64,000 nt of DNA. Source: SAR202 cluster bacterium bin87 (GTDB lineage: Bacteria; Chloroflexota; Dehalococcoidia; Lucifugimonadales; UBA3495). Both the position numbers and the translations under genes were made by a program. The notes beneath the pieces are model-generated. The model had not been told where the DNA came from. It searched no databases and worked only from the letters and a program-made list of their open reading frames with translations. Location of the stretch: NCBI GenBank assembly GCA_002238825.1, contig MPNC01000001.1, positions 434,001-498,000 on the forward strand, written 5' to 3'. Shown here in pieces: positions 34,986-44,434 of the stretch. Within the stretch, counting starts at the first letter, position 1. Every line of letters begins with the position of its first letter.

Positions 34986-35159
34986 TGGGGAGCCTCCTCC
35001 TCGTCCGCTGCCTGCGGATGCGTTACGAAGAGCCGGTGCGCGAACGCGACGAAAGCCGCAGCAGCATGGGCGCTTCGTAGAACCCATGGGTTGAAAATGC
35101 TAGCCGCATTATATGGGGCGCAGCCGGCGGCGGCAAGCGACGCCCCGGCAGGGCGCGGC

Positions 35160-35165
35160 TATAAT
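35160..35165 (+). promoter_or_regulatory. -10 like TATAAT before the coiled-coil protein gene
   Basis: A perfect TATAAT lies 42 bases before the ATG at 35208, with no clear -35. The position gives a leader of about 35 nt. Confidence 0.4.
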
Positions 35166-35207
35166 GGATTTGCCACCATCCCACCGCCAATTACGAGGAA
35201 AAATCGC

Positions 35208-36773
35208 ATGGCGACCATTACTCAACGGGCCATCGCGCTGGGCAGTCAGAATCAGATCCGCAAAGCGGACAGCCTCGCCCGCGAGTGGGCGATCGCGCAC
35301 GCCGGCGCGTATCAGGGTCAAGCTCGGCGCGCCTTGGGCGGCTCAGACCCGTTTCGCGAATGGCGCGACGATAACCTGGCGGTTCGTATCGTCAAGCTGA
35401 TGACCGATTCCTTCAAGCAGGTGCAGATCTGCAGCGTACGGTACCAGCACTCACCCGAATATGAACCCTATGCCGCCTACATCATGACGTACCTTTCGTC
35501 CGAACCAGATCAAGCGGGAGGACATTGCATCGCGGTTACTGCGGCGCCCGATGCCTGGCCGGCCATGCAGCTGCCATGGGATGACAAGACGGGACCCGCG
35601 AACCTCGATGAGTTGTTCGAAGCCGTTGGCGCTGATCGCTCGCTGCCATCCAATGCCGGGGAAACATCGCAACCAGCAAAAACCATCGCTGACCTGTTCG
35701 CCATCCATGACACCGCGGTCGTCCTCACTGAACCGGGGCAGGCCAGCGACGAGTTCCTGGAACTGGCGCGCCGGCATGACGATTGGGCGTCCGTAGTGAA
35801 CATCAGTGCCGCAGAGCAGTTAGCGATCAGTCACGAACTTCCCGACCACCAACTTCGGGCCTGGGTGCAGGCCAGGATCGCCGTCTTTTCCCGCTACGCG
35901 GACTCCGATGGCATCCGCCTGCGTTTCGCGGAAACCGACTCCGAGCAAGCGGCCGCTTTTCTGGACGAAGCGCACGACAGCGCCGTCAACGGTATTGCAA
36001 ATCGCAATTCCCTGGTCCTGATGCGACTGCTGGAATCCGTTTCATCTATGCTGACCGATTCAATGCTCAAGGATGCCAGGTCTGCCGATAATCCATCGAC
36101 TGAACCCGCAACGGAGCCGCCAGTCGAGGCAGCAGAACCGGTTGGGGATTCGGCAACCCAGCAGCGGGTCTATCTTCTCGAAGACCAACTCAGCGAGGCT
36201 GAAGCCACGATTTCCGAATTGAAGGATCGTCTGGCCAAGTACGAAACAGACGATCCCCACGAGCCGGATGAACTCCCTGATGATGCTCCGGACAATCGCC
36301 TTCCGGCGGATCTGGACGTCAACCGCGCGCTGACGGTGATTAGCGCCATCGACAATGATAAGCGGTTTCCCAAACTGCGTTTCCTGACCAGCTGTCTGAA
36401 GCCGCTGGAAGACTACGGCAAACCGCGGCCCAACGGCGTGGAGATATTGAAAGCCCTGGACGCCATCAATAAGCTCGCTCAAGCGTGGTACAACACACCA
36501 TCCGGGCATATCGGGACCTGGAATATGTACTTTGTCGACCTGCCCGGTTGGAAACATGCCGACGACGAATCCGATCACACGATGTCCCTGTTCGGAGAGA
36601 AGCGTTCGTTCAGCGACCAGGACAATGCCCGTCAGGTGACCATCACCCGGCATCTCACCTACCAGGGTTCCAGTGGCGGTCTGCAAATTTACTTTGACCG
36701 GGACGACATCACCGAGACCTTCATCGTCGGCTACATCGGCGAACACCTGCCCTACGCTACCAGCCGCTCCTGA
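35208..36773 (+). CDS. hypothetical coiled-coil protein
   Basis: A 521-residue protein that I do not recognise. Residues 1-290 form an alpha/beta region without a known motif. Around 300-330 is an acidic Pro-rich linker (STEPATEPPVEAAEPV). Around 333-365 a heptad-like coiled coil appears (VYLLEDQLSEAEATISELKD). The C-terminal domain (about 380-521) ends in LQIYFDRDD and IVGYIGEHLPY, resembling the end of some small nuclease or toxin-like domains. GAGGA precedes ATG and a TATAAT lies upstream, so it appears to be a monocistronic unit. The function is unknown; a defence or stress role is only a guess. Confidence 0.7.
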   Translation: MATITQRAIALGSQNQIRKADSLAREWAIAHAGAYQGQARRALGGSDPFREWRDDNLAVRIVKLMTDSFKQVQICSVRYQHSPEYEPYAAYIMTYLSSEPDQAGGHCIAVTAAPDAWPAMQLPWDDKTGPANLDELFEAVGADRSLPSNAGETSQPAKTIADLFAIHDTAVVLTEPGQASDEFLELARRHDDWASVVNISAAEQLAISHELPDHQLRAWVQARIAVFSRYADSDGIRLRFAETDSEQAAAFLDEAHDSAVNGIANRNSLVLMRLLESVSSMLTDSMLKDARSADNPSTEPATEPPVEAAEPVGDSATQQRVYLLEDQLSEAEATISELKDRLAKYETDDPHEPDELPDDAPDNRLPADLDVNRALTVISAIDNDKRFPKLRFLTSCLKPLEDYGKPRPNGVEILKALDAINKLAQAWYNTPSGHIGTWNMYFVDLPGWKHADDESDHTMSLFGEKRSFSDQDNARQVTITRHLTYQGSSGGLQIYFDRDDITETFIVGYIGEHLPYATSRS

Positions 36774-36932
36774 CTCAGCGCTCGCCAACGCTTGGGCACT
36801 TCTTATGCGTAACCTCTGGCCTGCGGGTCGTCACGGCAACCGGGGGCGCGCGAAATTCGTGCGCAGTCACGCTTCACGCCAATAGCGTGATAAACGGCTA
36901 GCGCCGCTAGACGACGAAACGGGTACGCAATA

Positions 36933-36956
36933 GGGGGTTGCCCACAGGCAACCCCC
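36933..36956. terminator. strong hairpin between convergent genes
   Basis: A perfect 10-bp stem (36933-36942 with 36947-36956) and a CACA loop sit between the convergent coiled-coil and epimerase genes. No T-run follows on either side. The rest of the 223-base gap has a small palindrome at 36898-36910 but no gene that I can support. Confidence 0.55.
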
Positions 36957-36996
36957 GCACCGGTCCATCGACAGTTAGAACCTTGGGCCCGACCTG

Positions 36997-37932
36997 TTAA
37001 CCGACCAGAGGCAACCCCTCGTCGGCGCGCACCTCGTTGATGATCTCCAACACCCGTTGCTGCAGGGGCGGGTAGGATAGCTCGAACTCCGTCAGGAGCC
37101 GGCTGTTGTCGACCAGGTAGTTGCCGGAGTGCTCCCGGCCGCCGGGGTTGTCGAAGGAAATCTGGGCGTCCGGCAGGTATCCGCGTACGATGTCGGCCAG
37201 ATCGCCAAGGCTGATCGGCGTGCCGCCGGAGTTGTACACCTGCTGCTCGCTGCTGTCCACCAGCGACACGCGCACGAAGGCCTCGGCAATGTCCTCCACG
37301 TGAATGGGCAGACGCATCATTTCCTGGTACGGGAAGCTGACGGGCTCGCCGCGAGCGGGCAGGGTTACGCAGCGCACATGGTCCACGGATCCGCGAACCT
37401 TGTCCGGACCGGTGACGTTGGCCGGCCGGATACCGGAGATGGACATGCCGTAGTTCTCGTTGAACATCTTGGCCTGGAACTCGTTGAAAATCTTGTGCGT
37501 CGCGTACTGGCTGTCGCCGTAGGTCGCCTCGTCCTCGTTGATCTCGCGGTCGCCAAAGTTGGCCTGCTGCCCGCTGACCGCCACCGAGCTGGCGTAGACG
37601 ATGCGGTTCACGCCGAGCAGGCGGCCCGCCTCGAAGCAGTTGTCCATGCCGAGGATGTTCAGGCGCATCTGGTGGTGCGGGTTGCCCTCGCCGCCGCCCA
37701 GCAGGTAGGCCAGGTTGATGATGCGGTCGGGCTGTGATTCGACGATGGCGCGGGTGACCTGCTCGAAATCCGTGATGTCCACTCTGGAGCTGCGCACTAC
37801 GCCGGCATCCACGCCGGGGATGTCGGGTAGCGGGTTGATGTCCGTGGCGTACACGTCCTCGCCACGCTCCACCAACTTGCGGACCACGCGTGGGCCGATG
37901 AAACCGGAAGCTCCCAAGACCAGAACCGTCAT
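36997..37932 (-). CDS. NAD-dependent epimerase/dehydratase (extended SDR)
   Basis: A 311-residue extended short-chain dehydrogenase. The Rossmann motif is VLGASGFIGPRVV, the adenine-ribose Asp is in YATDINP, and the catalytic pair is in the YxxxK motif SQYATHK, with the Ser in YASSVAVSG. This family includes UDP-glucose 4-epimerases and sugar dehydratases; the substrate is not evident. GGAGG precedes ATG. The next gene upstream on the strand is a methyltransferase. Confidence 0.9.
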   Translation of the reverse strand: MTVLVLGASGFIGPRVVRKLVERGEDVYATDINPLPDIPGVDAGVVRSSRVDITDFEQVTRAIVESQPDRIINLAYLLGGGEGNPHHQMRLNILGMDNCFEAGRLLGVNRIVYASSVAVSGQQANFGDREINEDEATYGDSQYATHKIFNEFQAKMFNENYGMSISGIRPANVTGPDKVRGSVDHVRCVTLPARGEPVSFPYQEMMRLPIHVEDIAEAFVRVSLVDSSEQQVYNSGGTPISLGDLADIVRGYLPDAQISFDNPGGREHSGNYLVDNSRLLTEFELSYPPLQQRVLEIINEVRADEGLPLVG

Positions 37933-38014
37933 GTCTGCACCTCCAGATGCGTCATAGTCAAACCTGATGCGGCGCTGCCACCGCAGTTGTCGAAAGGAAT
38001 GCTGATGCCCTGCG

Positions 38015-38854
38015 TTACCGGCGCACGGCCACGAAGAACAGCCGCCGGAACGGATACAGGGTGACCCCGTCCGGCCGCTTGGGGTACTCGGCGTTCAACC
38101 GGCGCCGGTACTCGGCCAGATAGGTTTCTCTTTCGCCGTCTTCCAAGCCGTTGAGAATGGGGCGCAGGCCGGTTCCGGTGACCCATTCGAGCACGGCGTC
38201 ATCTCCGGTCAATACGTGCTGGTACTCCGTGGTCCAGACATCCAGGTGGCTGGCCTCGGGCGCCAGCAGGTCGTAGTAGAAGTCCGGATCCTGGACCCAG
38301 CGGTTCCCCACGGCGGAACGCAATTCGGCTGATCCGACGGGTCCACCACCGTCGCCTCCATTGTCGAGGGTTTCGCGCATGATCTGGTGTGACCGCATGT
38401 CCCACGAAAGGGGCGCCTGGATCGCCAGGCAACCTCCTGGCGGCAGCATGCTCCACAGGCGTGGCACCAACTCCTGGTGGTCGGGCACCCACTGGATCAC
38501 GGCGTTGGAATAGAACACCGACGGCGTTTCAGCCGGTTGCCATCCGGCCAGATCTCCCTGCTCCCAACGGACCCGGCTCGCTCCGGCTCCGTTGCCCGAT
38601 TCGGCAGCCTGCGCCAGCATCTCGGGGGAGTTATCCATGCCGATGACTTCGGCCTGGGGCCAACGGTCGGCCAGCAGGCGGGTCACATTGCCGCTGCCGC
38701 ACCCGAGGTCGTAAACCACCTGGGGACGTTCCAACGGGATGCGTCCCATCAGGTCAAGCGCCGGACGCACGCGGTGGTCGGCGAACTTCAGATACTGGCC
38801 CGGATCCCACGATTCTCCGGCCAAATCACGCTGGTGGGGGGTTGCTTGCGTCAT
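38015..38854 (-). CDS. trans-aconitate 2-methyltransferase-like SAM methyltransferase
   Basis: A 279-residue class I methyltransferase with the Tam layout: WDPGQYLKFADHRVRPALDL at the N-terminus, the SAM motif VVYDLGCGSGNVTRLLADRW, and FYSNAVIQWVPDHQELVPRL. It ends LYPFRRLFFVAVR, as in E. coli Tam. Tam methylates trans-aconitate, a spontaneous by-product of the TCA cycle. The match is good but a related acid could be the substrate. It stands alone between the epimerase and the ABC transporter genes. Confidence 0.82.
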   Translation of the reverse strand: MTQATPHQRDLAGESWDPGQYLKFADHRVRPALDLMGRIPLERPQVVYDLGCGSGNVTRLLADRWPQAEVIGMDNSPEMLAQAAESGNGAGASRVRWEQGDLAGWQPAETPSVFYSNAVIQWVPDHQELVPRLWSMLPPGGCLAIQAPLSWDMRSHQIMRETLDNGGDGGGPVGSAELRSAVGNRWVQDPDFYYDLLAPEASHLDVWTTEYQHVLTGDDAVLEWVTGTGLRPILNGLEDGERETYLAEYRRRLNAEYPKRPDGVTLYPFRRLFFVAVRR

Positions 38855-38962
38855 CTTGAGTTGCTCACTCCCGACTTCAGGCTGAACGTGCGGCGAGTAT
38901 AGGCACGCGGGATTCGAGCGTCAACCAAGCGGTGTATCCGGTGCCCCTCCGACACCGCGGGA

Positions 38963-40276
38963 TCAGCGTCCTTCCAGCGCCAGGAGTTTTCCGTCCGCCG
39001 TGGGTAGGTACAGCGTTCGTCCCGACACGGACGGCGCTGCCGACAGCGGGTGATCGCCGGCGTCGTGCTTCCATTTTGTCTCGCCGGCGCCCACCGACAG
39101 GCCGTGGAGAGTCCCGTCGGCCGTGCCCAGTACCAGGGTGTCGCCCGCGATGACGGGCTCGGCGGACACTTCGGCGTCCAGCTGGGCCGACCAGGCCACG
39201 GACCCATCGTGGCCGTTGAAGGCAGTTACCCGGGACGCTTCGTTGATCACAAACAGTTTTCCGTCGGCGTAGGCCGGGCTGTATTTGACCTTCCCGCGCG
39301 CGGAACCGACCCACAATGAGCCCGTTTGCCGGGGCGGGTCTGAGCGCAAGCGCCAGGCGAAGAAGTTGAACTTGGCCACGTAGGCGAGGCGACTGAAAGG
39401 CCGGCTGATCGCGGAGGGATCTACGGCCCAAACCCCGCCGCGGTTGGTGACAAAAAACGCCCGACCGTCGGCGACCACGGGTCCACCGGCCACGGGGGTG
39501 CCCGCGTAGAACTCCAGCCGCCGCCGCCCGGTGTCAGGGTCCACCGTGATGAGCCGTTCGCCCAGGGACGTGACCGCGACAACCGACCCGTCGGTCGCGG
39601 GATGGGCGACCACCCAGCCGTTGGCGTCGGCGGACCAACGCGGTGTCCCGTTGACGGCGTCCAGGGCTTCGAGCCGCCCGTTGGTGGATCCGATGTACAG
39701 CGTTCCGTCGGCCACTATCGGCGAACCCAGAACGATGTTCCCCAGGTCATGCTCCCAGCGCACGTCACCCGTGCTTCGGTCCAGTGCGAGCACGCGATGG
39801 TCCCGCGTGCCCAGGTACACCAGGTCTTCGGCCACAGCCGGGGCGCTGTCCGATGGCGAGCCGATGGTGCGTGTCCAGACCAGGTTGCCGTCGTTGGCGT
39901 CCAGAGAAACCACAATCCCGTTTTCGGTGGCGAAGAACAGCCGCTCTCCCGCCACGGCCGGAGTTCCCAGCACGGTCCCGGGGGTGTCGATCACCCACCG
40001 GATGGAAAAAGGGGGAGCCGGCGCTGATTCCGGCGACCAGCCGGCGCCGCCCAGGTTTCCCCTGACCGAAGCCCAATCGTGGGGGCCGTTCGGAGTTGTG
40101 TGCGCGGAGGTCGTCGGCGGTGGAGGATTCAGCAGAGGCCAAAGCTGGTAAGCCCGAACGGACCACAGCGCCAGCAGGAGCAGGATGATCAGGCCAAGAG
40201 CCAGCCAAATACGGATATTGCGAAACCGCCAGGCGCTTCGGCTGACGGTCTCGTCGTAGATTCTGGATCGACGCAC
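38963..40276 (-). CDS. membrane-anchored PQQ-like beta-propeller protein
   Basis: A protein of about 437 residues. It has one N-terminal transmembrane segment (IWLALGLIILLLLALWSV, near 20-40), then an extracytoplasmic seven- or eight-bladed propeller with repeats such as WTRTIGSPSDSAPAVAEDL, WEHDLGNIVLGSPIVADG and WKHDAGDHPLSAAPSVSG. It resembles BamB and PQQ-dehydrogenase propellers, but no complete quinoprotein dehydrogenase metal site is evident. The start is uncertain; GTG at 40276, just after the permease stop, is used. It is the last gene of the ABC importer unit and may act in binding or assembly. Confidence 0.78.
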   Translation of the reverse strand: MRRSRIYDETVSRSAWRFRNIRIWLALGLIILLLLALWSVRAYQLWPLLNPPPPTTSAHTTPNGPHDWASVRGNLGGAGWSPESAPAPPFSIRWVIDTPGTVLGTPAVAGERLFFATENGIVVSLDANDGNLVWTRTIGSPSDSAPAVAEDLVYLGTRDHRVLALDRSTGDVRWEHDLGNIVLGSPIVADGTLYIGSTNGRLEALDAVNGTPRWSADANGWVVAHPATDGSVVAVTSLGERLITVDPDTGRRRLEFYAGTPVAGGPVVADGRAFFVTNRGGVWAVDPSAISRPFSRLAYVAKFNFFAWRLRSDPPRQTGSLWVGSARGKVKYSPAYADGKLFVINEASRVTAFNGHDGSVAWSAQLDAEVSAEPVIAGDTLVLGTADGTLHGLSVGAGETKWKHDAGDHPLSAAPSVSGRTLYLPTADGKLLALEGR

Positions 40277-40307
40277 CGGTCGATTCTGCGTGTTTTGCTG
40301 GGACCGG

Positions 40308-41234
40308 TTACGTGCGTCCGCGCAGCTTGGGATCCAGCACGTCACGGATCGAATCGCCGAACAGGTTGAAGGCGAGCACGGTGATGGTGATGGCCAACCC
40401 GGGGAACATGACCATCCACCATCGCGGGAACAACCCGGCCGACACAGTTCCGCCGAGCATGTTGCCCCAGGTGGCGGTGGGCAACGGTACGCCAACTCCG
40501 AGGAACCCCAGGGATGCTTCGAGGATGATCACAGACCCCAGGTGCGCGGTTGCCAGCACCAGCCAGGGAGCGACGCACTGAGGAGCGATGTGCCGCACCA
40601 TAACGCGGGTGCCCGATGCCCCGATGGCCTGGGCGGCGTCCACGTAGGCGTTTTCCTTCACGCTGAGGGTGACCGACCGGACCACTCTCACCGATAACGG
40701 TACGCGCGTGATGCTGATCGCGACGATCACCGTCCACACGCCGGCGCCCATCGCCAGCACCAGCAGCATGGCCAGAATGAGCGTTGGGAACGACATCAAC
40801 AGTTCGAGGAACCGTTGGCTGTACATATCAAATCTGCCGCCGATGTATCCGGTGGCAACACCCCAGGCGGCGCCGAAGAGGTCACCCACCATCACGGCCA
40901 TGAAGGCGACGAAGAGCGAAACACGCGCGCCGTAGATGATGCGGCTGTACAGGTCACGACCGATATCGTCGGTGCCCAGCCAGTGGCTACTGGTCGGAGC
41001 TTCTCGCAACGCGCGGAAATCCGCCTCTAGAATGGGGTCATGGGTGGCAATTACGGGAGCGAAAATAGCAACGGCCAGGATCACGATGATCAGTATTCCG
41101 CTGACCGCTCCAACCGGATTTCGCCGGGAGAAACGCGCTATGCCCAGCAGCCATCCATCCCGTCGGGGCTCGGCCTGCGGGTCGAGGATTGCGCCGGTTG
41201 GTTCGGCGAGGGTTGGTCGATCTGCCTGTGCCAC
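40308..41234 (-). CDS. ABC transporter permease, DppC/OppC family
   Basis: A 308-residue inner-membrane permease with about six helices. It has the DppC N-terminal region GILIIVILAVAIFAPVIA, HWLGTDDIGRDLYSRIIYGAR, and the ATPase-contact EAA loop DAAQAIGASGTRVMVRHI. It ends FNLFGDSIRDVLDPKLRG, diagnostic for DppC/OppC. With the DppB-type permease and the family 5 binding protein upstream, it makes the membrane part of a peptide, nickel or opine importer. The start is GTG at 41234, 27 bases after the dppB-like stop. Confidence 0.94.
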   Translation of the reverse strand: MAQADRPTLAEPTGAILDPQAEPRRDGWLLGIARFSRRNPVGAVSGILIIVILAVAIFAPVIATHDPILEADFRALREAPTSSHWLGTDDIGRDLYSRIIYGARVSLFVAFMAVMVGDLFGAAWGVATGYIGGRFDMYSQRFLELLMSFPTLILAMLLVLAMGAGVWTVIVAISITRVPLSVRVVRSVTLSVKENAYVDAAQAIGASGTRVMVRHIAPQCVAPWLVLATAHLGSVIILEASLGFLGVGVPLPTATWGNMLGGTVSAGLFPRWWMVMFPGLAITITVLAFNLFGDSIRDVLDPKLRGRT

Positions 41235-41261
41235 GGATCTGCTCCTGAACGTGCTTCGGTA

Positions 41262-42218
41262 TTAGCTGTAGCGGATGCGAGGGTCGATCCAGGCGTAAGA
41301 GATGTCGACCAGCAGGTTGGTGACGACGAAGATGATCCCGTAGAGCAGCACCAAATTCTGGATCACGACATAGTCACGTTCGAGGAACGCGAACACCAGC
41401 GTACGGCCCAGACCGGGAACGCCGAAGGCCTGTTCAACCGCGACCGACCCGCCGATCAGGAAACCCAGTAGAACACCCGACAGGGTTATCACCGGCATGA
41501 TGGCGTTGCGGAGAGCGTGGCGGGCAATGACCATCCGTTCCGCCAGGCCCTTGGCCCGGGCGGTCCGAATGTAGTCCTCATGAATGGTCTCCAGCAGGGC
41601 GGATCGGGCCATTCGCGAAACATAGGCCGCTTGCCCGATACCCAGCACCAGGGCCGGACCCCACACGATCTGAAGGTTTTGCCAGGGGTTCTCCCAGATG
41701 TTTATCACCTCCAGTGGCGCCTTCCACTGGAAGCTCAATACAAGCACAAGGACGATCAGAGTGCCCAACCAGAAGTTGGGAATCGCCAGGAACAGGATCG
41801 AAAAGAATCTACCGGCGTAGTCAAGCGCGCTGTTCCGTTTCATTGCGGCGATAATGCCGACCGGCAGTCCAACCACCCAGGACAGGATCACTGAGACTAT
41901 GGCGATCTCCAGGGTAATGGGCCCGCGGCTCTTGATCAGGTCCATCACGGAGCTTGACCGCCAGAAAGACTGCCCCAACTTGAGCGTAACGATATCCTTC
42001 AACCAGTCCACGTACTGCAGGTGGATCGGCTTGTCGAGTCCAAGGCTGGCGATGATTCTCTCGCGGTCCTCTTCGCTCATCTGCAGCGTGCCTTCCTCGC
42101 CGAACATGACAGTGAGGACATCACCCGGCAGAATTCGCATCACCAGGAAGATGATAATGGTCAACCCGATCAAAGCGGGAATAGCCAACAACACCCGGCG
42201 CAGGATGTATTTGTGCAT
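41262..42218 (-). CDS. ABC transporter permease, DppB/OppB family
   Basis: A 318-residue permease of the DppB type. It starts YILRRVLLAIPALIGLTIIIF with MRILPGD, has the EAA loop RTARAKGLAERMVIARHALRNA and the C-terminal ending VVTNLLVDISYAWIDPRIRYS. It pairs with the DppC-type protein encoded next. GAGG precedes the ATG. A strong hairpin separates it from the upstream binding protein gene. Confidence 0.94.
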   Translation of the reverse strand: MHKYILRRVLLAIPALIGLTIIIFLVMRILPGDVLTVMFGEEGTLQMSEEDRERIIASLGLDKPIHLQYVDWLKDIVTLKLGQSFWRSSSVMDLIKSRGPITLEIAIVSVILSWVVGLPVGIIAAMKRNSALDYAGRFFSILFLAIPNFWLGTLIVLVLVLSFQWKAPLEVINIWENPWQNLQIVWGPALVLGIGQAAYVSRMARSALLETIHEDYIRTARAKGLAERMVIARHALRNAIMPVITLSGVLLGFLIGGSVAVEQAFGVPGLGRTLVFAFLERDYVVIQNLVLLYGIIFVVTNLLVDISYAWIDPRIRYS

Positions 42219-42269
42219 GGACTTTGGCCTCGGTGATGTTACGGGAGCGGCAATTGCTGCCGGTGGTCA

Positions 42270-42295
42270 TCGGGGCGGGAGTTTACCCGCCCCGA
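42270..42295 (-). terminator. intercistronic hairpin between binding protein and permease genes
   Basis: The 10-bp perfect stem (42270-42279 and 42286-42295) with a 6-nt loop lies in the 97-base gap after the substrate-binding protein. It may protect or partly terminate the mRNA so that the binding protein is made in excess over the permeases, a known pattern in ABC operons. Confidence 0.6.
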
Positions 42296-42315
42296 CATGA
42301 TACAGCGTCGTCCGA

Positions 42316-44130
42316 TTATTGGGCTTGGCACTCGGCGTCCAGCCACACGGTGTCCATGCGGTCAAGGTTGTGGACCAGGGCGCCGTTCTTGCCCTCGATG
42401 CCGTGGACGCAGGTGCGCCATGCGGCGAGGGTGCGGTTGTACCAGAACTCGATGGTTGGCGGGTCATTGTCCAATATGCGGGCGGCCTGCTGGACCAGTT
42501 CGTAGCGCTTTTCTGCGTCCGCTTCCACGTCGACCTGGTCCATTATCGCGTCAAATTCGGCATTGCAATAGTTGGAGTGGTTCTCGCCGCCGCCGCAGCG
42601 GTACCAGCTGTTGAGGTATGCCGACGGGTCTATGAACGGCGAAGCGATGGCGCCCACGGTGATGTCGAAGTTGCGGTTGGCGAGTTCTTCGAACCACACT
42701 GCGAATGGGGCAGCGCGCAGTTCCGACTCGATACCAAGGATCCGGTTGAATTCCAACTGGGCGACCTGGGCCGCCGCTTCGCGGTAGGGACCGGCGCGCC
42801 AGAGCAGGTCAACGTTCTGGATGCCATCGGCGTATCCGGCTTCTTCCATCAGGCGCTTGGCTTCGGCCTCCGCGGCCGGACGGTCGAAGATCAGGCGAGC
42901 ATCAACCTCTTCCTGCGGAAGCTGGAAAGCCTGCTCGGGGAAGGTCCAACCGGTGCCGCCCTTGTAGCCAAACAACCACTCGCCGCCGACTTCGTGGAGG
43001 GCGTCGCGGTCGATGGCGAGCCACATTGCGCGCCGGACCCGAGCGTCGTTCCAGGGTTCGCGGTCGGTGTTGAACCAGATGGCGAAGTAGGAATAGGACG
43101 AGAAGGGTTGGCCTTCAAACTTGTCCTTGAAATCGTCGTCGTTCTGCATCAGTTCGTAGGCCGCCGGGTCAACGGTCTGAGCAAAGTCAACGTTGCCGGC
43201 GAGGAGCGCGGCTGAGCGATTGGTGGGGGAGCCCAGCGGGAAGGTCCAGACTTCGTCGAGGTACGGCAGGCCCTCGTTCCAATAGTCCGGGAACCGCTCA
43301 TTCTTCCAGACCTCTCCCTCCTGGTGGTCCAGGAAGCGGAAGGCGCCGGTGCCGGGAGCGTTTTGGCCATTGAGCTTGAGGTCGTAGCTGTTGGCGTCAA
43401 GGAACGCCCTCGGGAAAACCCCGTGCCATTCCAGGGCGAACGCGTTGAGACCGTAATTCAGCGGCGGGGCCTTGGTGAAGGTGAATTGCACCGTCTGCGG
43501 ATCCACCACTTCCACGGAAGGGCCGAACGGGTCATAGAGACCCTTGCGGGCGCTCACGACGCCGGCCGGTGGATCCAGGACGCGCTCCCACGAAGCCGCC
43601 ACGTCGTCCGCGGTCATGATGGTGCCGTCATGGAACATGACCCCCTCGCGCAGAGGGAAGGTCCAGATCGCGCCGTCCTCGGATACGTCCCAGGTGGTTG
43701 CCAGGTCCGCGATGATGGTCTTGCCGGCGTCCAGGGGGTTGTAGCGCAGCAACCCGTTCAGCAGCATCATCTGCTTGAACGAGTTGGACACGCTGGAGAC
43801 CTGCATCAGGTCATAATGCGAAGGGTCGCCGTAGCCGCCACGCCGCAGGATCCCGCCGTACTCGGCGTCGGCGTACGCGTCTTTCGTCACGGGGTTTTCT
43901 ACAACCTCGGTGGGAAGGGAGGCGGGAAGCGGGGTGGGCGTTGCTTCCGGCGCGGATGACTGAGGCTGCTGTACGGGTTGGCTGCCGCTCCCCTGGTCGC
44001 CAGACTGACTCCCGGCGGGTGCGACGGCCTCCGGCTCTTCTGCGCCGCCACAGGCCACAACGGCCAGCATGGAAATCGCCAGCAAAGCGGCGATCACTGA
44101 GATCGGCGACAAAATAAAACGACGCTGCAT
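42316..44130 (-). CDS. ABC transporter substrate-binding lipoprotein, family 5
   Basis: A 604-residue extracytoplasmic binding protein of the SBP_bac_5 family. The signal peptide ends in a lipobox (LAVVAC, Cys about 27), followed by a flexible Gln/Ser/Pro linker. The family signature TTWDVSEDGAIWTFPLREGVMFHDG and the DDVAASWERVLDPP segment lie in the N-terminal lobe. Ligands are usually peptides but can be other amphipathic compounds. A good AGGAG site precedes the ATG at 44130; a TTG one codon earlier is less likely. No ATPase genes are seen in the cluster. Confidence 0.93.
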   Translation of the reverse strand: MQRRFILSPISVIAALLAISMLAVVACGGAEEPEAVAPAGSQSGDQGSGSQPVQQPQSSAPEATPTPLPASLPTEVVENPVTKDAYADAEYGGILRRGGYGDPSHYDLMQVSSVSNSFKQMMLLNGLLRYNPLDAGKTIIADLATTWDVSEDGAIWTFPLREGVMFHDGTIMTADDVAASWERVLDPPAGVVSARKGLYDPFGPSVEVVDPQTVQFTFTKAPPLNYGLNAFALEWHGVFPRAFLDANSYDLKLNGQNAPGTGAFRFLDHQEGEVWKNERFPDYWNEGLPYLDEVWTFPLGSPTNRSAALLAGNVDFAQTVDPAAYELMQNDDDFKDKFEGQPFSSYSYFAIWFNTDREPWNDARVRRAMWLAIDRDALHEVGGEWLFGYKGGTGWTFPEQAFQLPQEEVDARLIFDRPAAEAEAKRLMEEAGYADGIQNVDLLWRAGPYREAAAQVAQLEFNRILGIESELRAAPFAVWFEELANRNFDITVGAIASPFIDPSAYLNSWYRCGGGENHSNYCNAEFDAIMDQVDVEADAEKRYELVQQAARILDNDPPTIEFWYNRTLAAWRTCVHGIEGKNGALVHNLDRMDTVWLDAECQAQ

Positions 44131-44434
44131 CAATGTACTCCTGTCTAAAGACCTTCCCGCGAGGAAGGCGTTTCGGCGGTTCAGGCCGGCAGCATTGACA
44201 TCAAATACTGACGATCATCTAATATATTTTCGCGTAATGATAACGGATTCCGGCGACAATGCGGTCAGCGCGGTTTCCACCCGATTACGCGGGACGGATT
44301 TTAGGTTTCGCTATCACCTCTGTCAATACTTCGGGTCAGGTACGATTACTATTCCGGCAGACACGGCCCGTCAACGGCCTTGTGCTATACTGCCGCCGTT
44401 GCCCGATATGACCAGATTCATACGGAGTCGCCCC
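44131..44434. other. divergent intergenic region, promoters only
   Basis: The 304-base region between two divergent genes is more AT-rich than its surroundings. It has a hairpin at 44152-44168 in the leader of the binding-protein gene (6-bp stem, 5-nt loop) and a TATACT (44386-44391) before the Nudix gene. I see no gene here. Confidence 0.5.

Noticed and set aside
36774-36996. tRNA or small RNA gene in the gap
   Set aside because: No cloverleaf with a T-loop GTTCRA-type sequence could be folded. Only a terminator-like hairpin and a short palindrome are seen.
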